This document shows, one piece after another, positions 9,490-16,641 of a stretch of 33,129 nt of DNA (the first letter of the stretch is position 1; every line of letters begins with the position of its first letter). Source of the stretch: Actinomycetota bacterium (GTDB lineage Bacteria > Actinomycetota > Actinomycetes > S36-B12 > UBA10799); assembly GCA_963169255.1 (NCBI GenBank), contig CAUJEJ010000034.1:1-33129 (forward strand), in the 5' to 3' direction. The notes under the pieces were generated by a model that searched no databases, was not told the DNA's origin, and saw only the letters and a list, made by a program, of their open reading frames with translations. Position numbers and translations under genes: made by a program.

Positions 9490-10344
9490 TTAGCCTCGGC
9501 GCTCGCGCATGAGGACCTCTTGTGCCGCTGATGCGACGAGCCGCCCGTCCTGAGTGAAGAACACGCCACTGGCGAGACCATGGCCACCGTGAGCGACTGG
9601 CGTGTTCTGCACGAAGAGCAACCATTCGTCAGCGCGGAACGGCGCGTGGAACCACATGGCGTGGTCGATCGAGGCGACCATGAGGTCCGTGTTCGGGACT
9701 CGTCCGCCGCTCGGCGATAGAGCCGTGCCAACGAGGGTCAAGTCTGAGAAGTAGGTCAGCGCGCAGACGTGAATTCGTTGGTCATTCGGTAGTGCATCGT
9801 TGGTGCGCAGCCACGTCATCCGCTGGGGGCGACCGTAGACGGGTTTCGCATCCGAATCGAGATCGACGAATCGCATGTCGAGCATGGAATGCTCGGGAAG
9901 TCCCGCCTCGTGCAGGGTGTGTGCATCGTCGAGGAGGATTGGGTACGGCTCGAGGGTTTCCGGTGGCGGGGCCGACGGCATCTCAAACTGATGCTCCGGC
10001 CCGCGGTCGTGAACAGCGAACGATGCAGACATCGTGAAGATGACTTCGCCGTACTGCACTGCCTTGACCCGACGAGTCGAGAATGAGCGCCCATCGCGGG
10101 GACGGTCGACGAGGTAGACAATTTTGTCGCCAGTCCGTCCTGGCCGCAAGAAGTAGCCGTGGAGCGAATGAACGACCCGGTCAGCGTCGTCCACAGTGTG
10201 TCCGGCAGCAACAAGGGCCTGGGCTGCGACCTGGCCGCCAAACGCTCGCTGCGGTGCTCCTGCATGGCATCGGCCTGTGAAGATGTCACGGTCGACTTGC
10301 TCAAGAGTTAGGCGATTGACGAAGTCATCTTCGGGTCCGGTCAC
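9490..10344 (-). CDS. Acyl-CoA thioesterase II (TesB-like)
   Basis: The protein is a double-hotdog thioesterase that hydrolyses medium- or long-chain acyl-CoA to free fatty acid and CoA. Hallmarks are RAFGGQVAAQAL, HSLHGYFLRPG, DGRSFSTRRV in the first hotdog, and SIDHAMWFHAPFRADEWLLF followed by GLASGVFFTQDGRLVASAAQEVLMR in the second. I choose the GTG at 10344 (VTGPEDDFVNRL, 284 residues), which matches family length. The track's 28-residue extension is arginine- and proline-rich noncoding-type sequence. A CATAAT box lies six bases upstream, suggesting a leaderless transcript. The gene is convergent with ftsX and divergent from the M23 hydrolase gene, interrupting what is otherwise a plus-strand division block. 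Confidence 0.88.
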   Translation of the reverse strand: MTGPEDDFVNRLTLEQVDRDIFTGRCHAGAPQRAFGGQVAAQALVAAGHTVDDADRVVHSLHGYFLRPGRTGDKIVYLVDRPRDGRSFSTRRVKAVQYGEVIFTMSASFAVHDRGPEHQFEMPSAPPPETLEPYPILLDDAHTLHEAGLPEHSMLDMRFVDLDSDAKPVYGRPQRMTWLRTNDALPNDQRIHVCALTYFSDLTLVGTALSPSGGRVPNTDLMVASIDHAMWFHAPFRADEWLLFVQNTPVAHGGHGLASGVFFTQDGRLVASAAQEVLMRERRG

Positions 10345-10350
10345 AGCCAG

Positions 10351-10356
10351 ATTATG
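10351..10356 (-). promoter_or_regulatory. Putative -10 box, leaderless tesB-like gene
   Basis: On the minus strand CATAAT, a 5/6 match to TATAAT, ends six bases before the GTG at 10344. There is no recognisable Shine-Dalgarno, which supports a transcript starting at or next to the start codon. Confidence 0.4.
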
Positions 10357-10433
10357 GCGTGATTGGGGATGACGAGTCGCGGGCGAGCGGGGAGTGGGTG
10401 GGCGTCGACGCCACGCCGAGGGCGGCAAATCGG

Positions 10434-10461
10434 CTGACTATTGCGCGCATGGCACTAGTTT
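10434..10461 (+). promoter_or_regulatory. Putative promoter of the M23 hydrolase gene
   Basis: CTGACT (4/6 match to TTGACA) is followed after 16 bp by TAGTTT, which lies seven bases before the GTG at 10469. The layout fits a SigA-type promoter driving a leaderless mRNA, separate from the ftsEX transcript. Confidence 0.4.
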
Positions 10462-10468
10462 CAATCAG

Positions 10469-11827
10469 GTGCGACGAGATCCGCTGCGATCCCGGCGAGG
10501 CAAGGCCGCCGCGGTAGCTGCTTCTGTGGCTGGGATCTGTGCGGCTACTTTCACCAATCCGACAGCGTTCGGAACGGCTCCGCAAGCACCCATCGATAAG
10601 CAAGTTGACGAAGCCCACGACGACCTTGCGGATGCCAATGCCAAGGTCAACGAGGTTACCGCCGAACTTGAAGCGGCTGAGCAACAACTGATTCCCGCGC
10701 AGGCACGACTCAGCGCAGCGCAGGCTGCCGCCGCGACAGCAGACGCCGCCGCGAAGGCGGCCCTCGCAGCACTTGAAGTGGCGAAGGCGGACCTCGTTGG
10801 CGTGCAGGCTGAGGTCGCCAAGATTGAGCAAGAAATCACGGCGATCAGAGCGCAAATTGCGTCGTTGGCTCGCCTCATCTACACCACGGGCGGTCAATTC
10901 GAAGAGATTCAGGTACTGCTTGATTCCCGAGATCCAGCGGAATTCACCGAACGTCTCGCGGCAATTCGCCGAGTGTCTCTTGGCAACAGCAACACCTTCG
11001 ATCAACTCGCGATTGCTCAAGCTCAACTCCAGGTGAAGCTCAGCGAAAGTCGGCGCCTCAAACAACTTGCTTCCGACAAGGAAGCGGAAGCGGCGCAACG
11101 CGCAAACGAATCCGCCAGTGCGCTCAGCGAGGCCGATAAGGCGAAGCAGGTCGTTGACCAACTGGTGGCACAAAAAGCGGCAATCGTTGCCAAAGCTGAC
11201 TCCGAGCGTGATGCGGTGCGCCAGCAGTATGCAGAGCTCAAGGCCGAACAGGCGCGAATCGCTGCGGCGATTAAGGCGGCCGAGGCCGCGGAGCGTGCCC
11301 GGCAACGTGAGAAAGAGAAGCAAAGTAACAGCGGCGGCGGAAACAACAGTGGTGGCAACAACGGCGGCAGTACCGGCGGGGGTACCGGCGGCGGCACGCC
11401 TGTCACAGGTTCGGGTGCGCTGAGCTGGCCCTTGCCGGGGCGCAAGGCCGGCGGGCGTACCGGGCCGCGGGTGCATCCGATCTACGGGTACAGCTCGTGC
11501 CACACCGGCGACGACATCGGGGCACCTTCGGGCACGCCGATCAAGGCAGCAGCTGCCGGAACTGTCATCTCTACCACCTCCGGTGGGCCATACGGCAACA
11601 ACACGTTGATCAGCCATGGCGGTGGGCTCGTCACGATGTACGCGCATCAATCGCGGTTCGGCGTGAAGAAGGGCGACGTCGTCTCAAAGGGGCAGACCAT
11701 GGGGTATGTCGGCTCCACTGGGTACTCGACTGGGCCGCATTTGCACTTTGAGGTGCACGTCAATGGCGTCCCGTGGGAGCCGATGGGGTGGTTCGGCGAG
11801 TCGAAGCACCGGGTGTCCTGCGCGTAA
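10469..11827 (+). CDS. Coiled-coil M23 (LytM) peptidoglycan hydrolase, EnvC/FtsX-partner type
   Basis: This is a secreted murein endopeptidase likely to be activated by FtsEX at the septum. From the GTG at 10469 the 452-residue protein has a basic, Ala-rich export signal (VRRDPLRSRRGKAAAVAASVAG). An Ala/Glu/Lys-rich coiled coil runs from about residue 35 to 285. A Gly/Asn/Ser/Thr-rich linker of about 30 residues follows, then an M23 domain at the C-terminus. The Zn-site motifs are intact: HTGDD (H345, D349) and HLH (H424, H426). Coiled coil plus active LytM domain is the arrangement of EnvC-like FtsX partners, although E. coli EnvC itself has a degenerate site. The longer track start adds 25 residues that are not signal-like. 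Confidence 0.88.
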   Translation: MRRDPLRSRRGKAAAVAASVAGICAATFTNPTAFGTAPQAPIDKQVDEAHDDLADANAKVNEVTAELEAAEQQLIPAQARLSAAQAAAATADAAAKAALAALEVAKADLVGVQAEVAKIEQEITAIRAQIASLARLIYTTGGQFEEIQVLLDSRDPAEFTERLAAIRRVSLGNSNTFDQLAIAQAQLQVKLSESRRLKQLASDKEAEAAQRANESASALSEADKAKQVVDQLVAQKAAIVAKADSERDAVRQQYAELKAEQARIAAAIKAAEAAERARQREKEKQSNSGGGNNSGGNNGGSTGGGTGGGTPVTGSGALSWPLPGRKAGGRTGPRVHPIYGYSSCHTGDDIGAPSGTPIKAAAAGTVISTTSGGPYGNNTLISHGGGLVTMYAHQSRFGVKKGDVVSKGQTMGYVGSTGYSTGPHLHFEVHVNGVPWEPMGWFGESKHRVSCA

Positions 11828-11836
11828 GGTGTCCCC

Positions 11837-12316
11837 ATGGCGCGTGAGAAGGGCCGCAAGCTAATTGCCCAGAACCGTAAAGCTCGCCACGACTACACCA
11901 TCGAAGATGTCTACGAAGCGGGCATTGTCCTGCAAGGGACTGAGGTCAAGTCGTTGCGAGCCGGTCACGCGACCCTTGTGGATGGGTATGCGGACGTCAA
12001 GGACGGTGAGGTTTGGCTGCACGCAGTCCACATCCCCGAGTACACCCAGGGCACATGGACCAACCATGAGCCGCGGCGCAAGCGCAAGTTGTTGATGCAT
12101 CGCAACGAGATCGCGAAGCTGGTCGGGAAGACCAAAGAGGGCGGTTTCACGCTGGTGCCGTTGTCGATGTACTTCAAGGACGGCTACGCCAAGGTTGAGA
12201 TCGCGCTTGCGCGTGGCCGCAAGGCGTACGACAAGCGGCAGGCAATTGCCGAACGCGATGCGAAGCGGGAGTCTGACCGCGCAATCGGGCGCCGCGCAAA
12301 GGGCTTCACAGATTGA
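11837..12316 (+). CDS. smpB: SsrA-binding protein SmpB
   Basis: SmpB binds tmRNA and delivers it to stalled ribosomes for trans-translation. The 159-residue protein starts at ATG 11837 with AAGGTG upstream and is full length. Family blocks are [30 protein letters not shown], the [20 protein letters not shown] loop that contacts the tRNA-like domain, and the basic tail [19 protein letters not shown] that enters the mRNA channel. It begins nine bases after the M23 gene stop and its own stop overlaps the next start. Its RNA partner ssrA is in this window about 2.4 kb downstream. Confidence 0.97.
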   Translation: MAREKGRKLIAQNRKARHDYTIEDVYEAGIVLQGTEVKSLRAGHATLVDGYADVKDGEVWLHAVHIPEYTQGTWTNHEPRRKRKLLMHRNEIAKLVGKTKEGGFTLVPLSMYFKDGYAKVEIALARGRKAYDKRQAIAERDAKRESDRAIGRRAKGFTD

Positions 12317-13176
12317 GCCTGCCGATCATTGACCGGCTCGGGATTCCCGGGATCGTTGATGTGCACTCCCACTTCATGCCGCATTCGGTCATGACGAAGG
12401 TGTGGGAGTTCTTTGACAACGCAGAAGAGGCCTACGGTCTGCCGTGGCCCGTCGAGTACCGCGGGTCGGACGAGCTGCGAATTGAACAACTCGAGGATTT
12501 TGGGGTCGTCGCGTTCACGTCTTTGGCCTACGCACACAAGCCGGGAATGGCCGCGTGGCTCAACGACTGGTGTGCCTCGTTTGCGCGCTCGACGCCACGC
12601 TGTCTGCAGACGGCAACCTTCTTCCCTGAGCCCGGCGTTGCCGACTACGTTGCGCCGGCGATTGATTCGGGAGCGCGAGTATTCAAGGTCCACTTGCAGG
12701 TGGGTGCGTTTGATCCGCGAGATCCACTTCTGGTGCCCGTGTGGGATCTCCTCGCGCAGTCTGGTGTTCCCGCCGTCGTCCACTGTGGGTCAGGCCCCTT
12801 GCCGGGTCGGTTCACTGGTCCGGGACCAATCGGCGAGGTGATCGCGCGGCATCCGGAATTGCAAGTGATCGTTGCGCACATGGGGGCTCCGGAATACGCT
12901 GAATTCCTTGCTATGGCGCGGGTCAATGAGAACGTCCGGCTCGACACGACGATGGCCTTCACCGACTTCATGAATGACCTTGCCGAGTTCCCTCCGGCGA
13001 TGTTGCCCGACCTGTACGAGGCCGGCATGCGCGGCGACATCCTCTTCGGCTCGGACTTCCCGAACATCCCGTACCCCTATGCCGAAGCCGTCGCGGCTCT
13101 CGAACGCCTAGACCTAGGCGACGCATGGCTCCGCACCGTCCTCTACACCACCCCCGCCACCCTCTTCTCCCTCTAG
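12313..13176 (+). CDS. Amidohydrolase-family TIM-barrel hydrolase
   Basis: The protein belongs to the amidohydrolase_2 group of metal-dependent hydrolases and decarboxylases. Visible elements are the N-terminal metal motif [42 protein letters not shown] and the C-terminal [13 protein letters not shown] with the metal-binding aspartate. The length of 287 residues is usual. Substrate is unknown; relatives act on lactones, carboxylated aromatics or other ring compounds. The TTG start overlaps the smpB stop (TTGA), so translation is probably coupled to smpB. No functional link to trans-translation is apparent from sequence. Codon use resembles that of the neighbours. Confidence 0.8.
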   Translation: MSLPIIDRLGIPGIVDVHSHFMPHSVMTKVWEFFDNAEEAYGLPWPVEYRGSDELRIEQLEDFGVVAFTSLAYAHKPGMAAWLNDWCASFARSTPRCLQTATFFPEPGVADYVAPAIDSGARVFKVHLQVGAFDPRDPLLVPVWDLLAQSGVPAVVHCGSGPLPGRFTGPGPIGEVIARHPELQVIVAHMGAPEYAEFLAMARVNENVRLDTTMAFTDFMNDLAEFPPAMLPDLYEAGMRGDILFGSDFPNIPYPYAEAVAALERLDLGDAWLRTVLYTTPATLFSL

Positions 13177-13260
13177 CCCCTCACGGCGCCGCGGCTCTGC
13201 GGACGCGGCGGTTATGAGCACCTCCACGAGACCAACGTGGTATCGGTTGTGCGGACGTGC

Positions 13261-13289
13261 AGAAGGGCCGGGGGTGGCCCGGCCCTTCT
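13261..13289. terminator. Bidirectional GC-rich terminator hairpin
   Basis: AGAAGGGCCGGG and CCCGGCCCTTCT form a perfect 12-bp stem around a 5-base loop. It lies between two convergent genes (stops at 13176 and 13310), where a shared terminator is expected. There is no strong T-tract on either side, common for actinobacterial terminators. Confidence 0.75.
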
Positions 13290-13309
13290 GGCGTGAGTTG
13301 TGGTGAGAG

Positions 13310-13819
13310 TTAGTGGCGCATGCCCGCGAGGGTCATGTCGAGGTCGCGGCGGCGCTGACCGACGACCATCGCAGATTCGGCGATCACCGCGTCCTGGCCA
13401 GGTGCGTAGCCTTGGGTCCTCAGGCGAACGTCGGCATCAAGTGCCTGGCGCAGGCCATCGACTGAGTACGCCAACTGACGTGGCTCGCGGGCGCGCTTGT
13501 CGCTGGGAGCAATCGTGGAGAGTTCGTAGAGTTGCTGGCTCAATGTTGACATCCGAGGAACTCCGTCGGTCCACGTGCGAACCAGTTCCGGGGTGCTCTT
13601 GGTGCGATCCGCGACTGCGAGCGTAAGCGAGTCTGCGAACCAGCGGGCGTCGGCCATGCGGAGGTCGAATGCGCGGTCCCACTTCGATCGGCGGCGGCTA
13701 GCGGCCGATACTGAAATGATCAAAACCAGCAAAACGATGACGGCGAGTGCGGCCGCGATCCAGGCCCAAAGTGGGATACCTGCGTAAAGAACCGTGAGTG
13801 ATGTTAGGGCGGATTCCAT
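13310..13819 (-). CDS. Membrane-anchored protein of unknown function (169 aa)
   Basis: I do not recognise a named family. The ATG at 13819 follows a near-perfect ribosome-binding site (GGAAGGAG, six bases before ATG), so the track's ten-residue extension is discarded. A single hydrophobic segment near residues 14-38 (IPLWAWIAAALAVIVLLVLII) is followed by SRRRSKWDRAF, a positive-inside flank. The remaining 130 residues are probably a cytoplasmic helical domain (RMADARWFADSL, LRQALDADVRLRTQGYAP). It may be a small signal-anchored regulator or scaffold. It ends at the shared terminator and is preceded by a lipoprotein gene on the same strand 119 bp away. Confidence 0.7.
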   Translation of the reverse strand: MESALTSLTVLYAGIPLWAWIAAALAVIVLLVLIISVSAASRRRSKWDRAFDLRMADARWFADSLTLAVADRTKSTPELVRTWTDGVPRMSTLSQQLYELSTIAPSDKRAREPRQLAYSVDGLRQALDADVRLRTQGYAPGQDAVIAESAMVVGQRRRDLDMTLAGMRH

Positions 13820-13937
13820 GTCCGTCTCCTTCCAATGTGGCGTACTCATGTTCTGCCCAGATCACGAGTACTTACACATTGGCGAAGATCGCGTACCCGA
13901 ATGCGCATTCAGTTTCGGTGCGGCGCCACCCCGAGCC

Positions 13938-14438
13938 CTAGTAGAGCAAGACTTTCGTTCCCCCCTGCTTCTCGGCCGATTTGATCATCGGTGCTCCGAT
14001 CGTGGGCCCCTCGGCGGACTTCACAATCCACTTCGCCGACTTGGCGATCGTCACGGTCTCGCCGGTGTCATTGGCCTGAACTTGAAGGGAGCGGACAGCC
14101 GACGTTGTTGCAGCGTTGCTCTGGAACGCCAGCACGTGATAGCCCTGGTTGGACAAGGTGCATCGGACCATTGTTGTTGCGTTTGGGGTGGTTCCTGCTG
14201 GTGTTTCGGTCGAGATGTTGTCGCAACCGAGGTTTGCCGCGATCTGGCTCGCATTCAATGTGCTCTGCGCGGAGCTTGAAGATGACTTCGATGGCGAGCT
14301 CGAAGGCGACGGGCGCTCGGAAGTAGCGGACGCCGAGGTCGAGGGCTCTTCAGACGACCCCGAATTCGAGGTGGCTTGACTGCATCCGGCGGTGCCGAGG
14401 GTGACGCAGATGGCGGCGGCAATAGCGAGGCGCTTCAT
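13938..14438 (-). CDS. Secreted lipoprotein, DUF4333-like size
   Basis: This is an exported lipoprotein of 166 residues. The signal peptide MKRLAIAAAICVTLGTAGC ends in a lipobox with Cys19. A long Ser/Thr/Pro-rich linker (about residues 20-60) resembles those that span the actinobacterial envelope. The C-terminal domain of about 105 residues has two cysteines (LGCDN and VRCTL) about 20 residues apart that could pair, and ends KVLLY. The size and cysteine spacing recall small actinobacterial lipoproteins, but I cannot assign a domain with confidence. The start has AGGTAGG upstream. The function is unknown. Confidence 0.75.
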   Translation of the reverse strand: MKRLAIAAAICVTLGTAGCSQATSNSGSSEEPSTSASATSERPSPSSSPSKSSSSSAQSTLNASQIAANLGCDNISTETPAGTTPNATTMVRCTLSNQGYHVLAFQSNAATTSAVRSLQVQANDTGETVTIAKSAKWIVKSAEGPTIGAPMIKSAEKQGGTKVLLY

Positions 14439-14751
14439 GCCTACCTACGTTAGTACGGGACTCACGGTCGCAGCCGCAGGCGCGCAAACCGCAAGAGGGA
14501 AGTCGATGATCACCCCTTGGTTTAGCGCGGGAACCCTCACGTGCAGGGTCCAGTGCGTCAAGTGCCTGCCGCGTCACGTGGCCCCAGTGGCCGTGCGACC
14601 CTGCGGGTTCACAGAGCCTGCGGTCCCACACAGGAACGTGGTCGATTGCAGGGCCTAGGGCACCCACGATCGACGACGTTCCTACGCGGGCGGCCGAATC
14701 TGGGGTGCGGGATGTCGGGCCTGCGGCGTATGGTGGGGGAATAAGTACATA
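14439..14751. other. Intergenic region upstream of ssrA
   Basis: These 313 bases hold the divergent promoters of the lipoprotein gene and ssrA. I see no convincing ORF or tRNA gene. A TAACGT on the minus strand close to the lipoprotein ATG and an AT-rich stretch (AATAAGTACATAG) immediately before the tmRNA 5' end are the only promoter-like sequences. The short ORFs listed here cross the tmRNA or lack ribosome-binding sites. Confidence 0.5.
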
Positions 14752-15145
14752 GGGGGTGAACGGTTTCGACAACGTTTGCTGAAAAGAGTGAAGCGGGTCG
14801 AGGATCAACGGTTATCTCGTAAACGCTCCGTTGAAAAAACAAGTGCCAATACAAACAGCACTGGTGCGTCAGCTAAGGCTGACCTTACGCTCGCTGCCTA
14901 GTCAGCGAACGTAAGTAACCCGTCGGTCCATGGGTGTCTTCCCTGTGGGTACCGGCGTCGACTAGAAGACTTACCAACCTCTCCGGTCATCGGGAGGGTG
15001 CGGGACATCTAACAGTGACTAGGCCGCTTTTCCCGTCGGGTCGCACAACAGCGGGAAGGCTAAATAGGCGACTAAAGCGACTGCACCCGGAGAATCCTCT
15101 GCTCAGTTTCGTTGGACCCGAGTTCGATTCTCGGCACCTCCACCA
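14752..15145 (+). ncRNA. ssrA: Transfer-messenger RNA (tmRNA)
   Basis: The RNA rescues stalled ribosomes with SmpB. The 5' end GGGGGTGAACGGTTTCGAC is the conserved tmRNA start. Its first seven bases pair with CACCTCC near the 3' end (one G-U pair) to make the alanyl acceptor stem, followed by A and an encoded CCA. The T-arm GAGTTCGATTCTC is immediately upstream. The total length of about 394 nt is normal. An internal frame from GCC at 14845 encodes the tag, ending at TAG 14899-14901. The 3' CCA is embedded in the left arm of the terminator hairpin, and the last 17 bases recur downstream as part of a 64-bp repeat. Confidence 0.95.
14845..14901 (+). other. tmRNA tag-peptide reading frame
   Basis: Reading from the GCC resume codon gives (A)NTNSTGASAKADLTLAA followed by TAG. 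With the alanine carried by the charged tmRNA the tag is an A plus this reading frame, depending on where resumption occurs. The C-terminal LAA is the usual ClpXP-type degradation signal and ANT is the common actinobacterial opening. The resume site is inferred from the pattern, not proven. Confidence 0.8.
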
Positions 15146-15192
15146 ATACAAAGACCCCGACAACACGTCGGGGTCTTTGTATTGGTGTTGCT
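15129..15192 (+). repeat. 64-bp direct repeat, copy 1 (ssrA 3' end plus terminator)
   Basis: This copy comprises the last 17 bases of tmRNA (TCTCGGCACCTCCACCA) and the full terminator hairpin. It is 63/64 identical to copy 2 located 113 bp downstream; the one difference is A at 15148 against G at 15261. Confidence 0.95.
15141..15187 (+). terminator. ssrA terminator, 21-bp perfect hairpin
   Basis: Arms 15141-15161 and 15167-15187 are perfect inverted repeats around AACAC. The core is AAAGACCCCGAC/GTCGGGGTCTTT, followed by TTGCTTGTTT. The left arm begins inside the tmRNA 3' tail (CACCA), so a full hairpin would include the mature 3' end. Confidence 0.9.
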
Positions 15193-15216
15193 TGTTTCGT
15201 CGAGAATTGGGAGGCA

Positions 15217-15235
15217 GTTGCCCCTGTGGGGCAAC
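15217..15235. repeat. Short hairpin in the spacer between ssrA repeats
   Basis: GTTGCCCC and GGGGCAAC form a perfect 8-bp stem with a 3-base TGT loop. It fills most of the 49-bp spacer between the two repeat copies and has no assigned role. Confidence 0.6.
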
Positions 15236-15241
15236 AACGGA

Positions 15242-15305
15242 TCTCGGCACCTCCACCAATGCAAAGACCCCGACAACACGTCGGGGTCTTTGTATTGGTG
15301 TTGCT
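15242..15305 (+). repeat. 64-bp direct repeat, copy 2
   Basis: This copy repeats the tmRNA 3' tail and its terminator without the rest of ssrA. Duplication of a tRNA or tmRNA 3' end is the usual mark of site-specific integration, but here only 49 bp separates the copies and no integrase gene is nearby, so it may instead be a simple tandem duplication. Confidence 0.95.
15254..15300. terminator. Second terminator hairpin
   Basis: The same 21-bp stem recurs with one G-U pair. On the minus strand it lies 22 bases beyond the stop of the secreted-protein gene, so it can terminate that convergent transcript as well as act as a backup for ssrA. Confidence 0.8.
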
Positions 15306-15322
15306 CGTAGCCGCGGTCGAGC

Positions 15323-15871
15323 CTACGAGGCGATCGCGATCGTGAACAGCTTCATCGGCATCGTCTGCCACACCTGATCGGCTTCTCGGACGACCTTGAA
15401 TGAGTGGCCTGCCTCGACTCTGGTGTGCCGTTCGGTTTCGTCATAGCGGTCCCAGTTCGAACCGTCGCCGAACCCGGCAATCGGCTGGCCGATGTAGGGG
15501 TTGTTCAGCCAGAACGGAACCTGGGTCCCGTCGGGGTACGTCATGGTGCCTTCGATGTCGTGCCCGGTGTACGAGTGTCCGAACACTTGCTGAGACTGCC
15601 CTGGCCGCAGCGTGACCTTCCTATGTCCGGACATGTCGTAACCGGTGACGTCGAGCGTGACTGGCACGTTGCTGGTGTTCGTGATTTGGGTCGCCACGGC
15701 GAGCGCGATGGCTTTGACCGGAGCGCCTTCTGGGGCTGCTTGAACGTCTGCGTGTTGGGTTGTCTGCACTGGTGCAGCTTCAGCGGCCATCGCTGGGGCG
15801 GCAGCGCCAGCGAACATCATTGCGCCGAGGATTGCTGAGCCCAGCATTGCGAACTTCCGGTTGCGGCCCAT
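15323..15871 (-). CDS. Secreted protein of unknown function (182 aa)
   Basis: The start is the ATG at 15871, with GGAG six bases upstream; the track's 51-residue extension lacks signal-like sequence. A classical signal peptide MGRNRKFAMLGSAILGAMMFAGAAAPAMA precedes a likely AMA-A cleavage site. The mature part has an Ala-rich linker, then a beta-rich domain (TQITNTSNVPVTLDVTGYD; GHRKVTLRPGQSQQVFG). This resembles proteins with an immunoglobulin-like or beta-sandwich fold. No cysteines or catalytic motif appear in the mature part. I do not recognise the family. A palindrome and an AT-rich stretch lie 60-80 bp upstream and may form its promoter. Confidence 0.75.
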   Translation of the reverse strand: MGRNRKFAMLGSAILGAMMFAGAAAPAMAAEAAPVQTTQHADVQAAPEGAPVKAIALAVATQITNTSNVPVTLDVTGYDMSGHRKVTLRPGQSQQVFGHSYTGHDIEGTMTYPDGTQVPFWLNNPYIGQPIAGFGDGSNWDRYDETERHTRVEAGHSFKVVREADQVWQTMPMKLFTIAIAS

Positions 15872-15932
15872 CGAGGTCTCCATTCTGTGTTGCGTCGCCG
15901 TCTGCGACTGCATCGACAAAGGCACTCGACCC

Positions 15933-15943
15933 GGACAATGTCC
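15933..15943. promoter_or_regulatory. Candidate operator palindrome
   Basis: GGACAATGTCC is a perfect 5-bp inverted repeat with one central base. It lies about 62 bp upstream of the secreted-protein ATG, directly downstream (on the minus strand) of the AT-rich TGTTTATTTA that could be a -10. A role is inferred from position only. Confidence 0.3.
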
Positions 15944-16115
15944 TAAATAAACATCGGCTTGGGAACTTCTTGAAATGTCGGACAGTCTGCGAAACGGCAA
16001 TGTGGGTGGATGAGTGCAGCGCAAATCTGAAAGCCCGTTCTAAGCGGCTTGTTCCGCGACCTCCGAGGCGTCTATCCGGAACGGCGGGCCCACGCGCCGA
16101 CGAATGCGCAGTTAG

Positions 16116-16514
16116 TTAGAAGGGTTCGTAGCAGTCATAGGTTTCGATCGACGCGACTTTGCCGTCCCGAACCTCGATGAACTGCGCGATGTGGGCCGTA
16201 AGCACTTGCCCTGCTTTGAATGGCCCGATGTCGTTGGCAATCTCTCCGGTCCACGTGCAGCGAACTGCCACGGTTGACCCGGCCTCCAGCATGCTGAGCT
16301 CGTCGTAGCGTTGCCAGTTCAGCATCTGAGCCCCCGCAGAGGAGGCGTCAATCATCTGTTCGAGAGTTGCGGTGGCCCCGGCGGGTTTCAACCGGTTTGG
16401 CCGTTCGATGGTCGTTGCATCGACGGTGAAGTGCGCGCGCAGTGCCTCACCTTGCGTTCCGGATTCCAGTGCGCGGTGCAGCGCGCGGACGGTGTCAGAA
16501 CGTGTCGTTGGCAT
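16116..16514 (-). CDS. SnoaL-like / NTF2-fold protein (132 aa)
   Basis: The length and pattern fit the nuclear transport factor 2/SnoaL-like superfamily. There is an N-terminal helix (RSDTVRALHRALESG), a FTVDATTIERPN strand-loop, the central YDELSMLEAGSTVAVRCTWTGEI beta strands and the closing HIAQFIEVRDGKVASIETYDCYEPF. These small cone-shaped proteins act as ester hydrolases, isomerases or ligand binders, often by unknown reaction; the substrate cannot be read here. The ATG at 16514 has a TAGGCT box exactly six bases upstream and no Shine-Dalgarno, so a leaderless transcript is likely. The gene stands alone, 127 bp from the methyltransferase gene. Confidence 0.78.
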   Translation of the reverse strand: MPTTRSDTVRALHRALESGTQGEALRAHFTVDATTIERPNRLKPAGATATLEQMIDASSAGAQMLNWQRYDELSMLEAGSTVAVRCTWTGEIANDIGPFKAGQVLTAHIAQFIEVRDGKVASIETYDCYEPF

Positions 16515-16520
16515 GTCGCG

Positions 16521-16526
16521 AGCCTA
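16521..16526 (-). promoter_or_regulatory. Putative -10 box, leaderless SnoaL-like gene
   Basis: On the minus strand TAGGCT ends six bases before the ATG at 16514, the TANNNT-N6-start geometry of leaderless genes. Confidence 0.4.
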
Positions 16527-16641
16527 TGCCAACCTGGCGGTCAGTAGCGCTATCGCAATCAGCACCGCATCGAGGATCGATTCTTTGTACCGGCGTCACC
16601 ACGGTTGGCCAGCTAGCCAGGGAAGCAGTGCCGCCCTCCCG

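Noticed and set aside
10352-11650. 432-aa minus-strand ORF
   Set aside because: It is antisense to the M23 hydrolase coiled coil and the tesB-like start; the low-complexity Leu/Arg content mirrors the Ala/Glu-rich coding strand.
15072-15371. ORFs across the ssrA repeats
   Set aside because: They arise from the tmRNA 3' end and terminator repeats and would translate a structural RNA.
14934-15377. 147-aa plus-strand ORF over ssrA
   Set aside because: It overlaps tmRNA and both terminators; repeated KTPTT-type blocks come from the DNA repeat.
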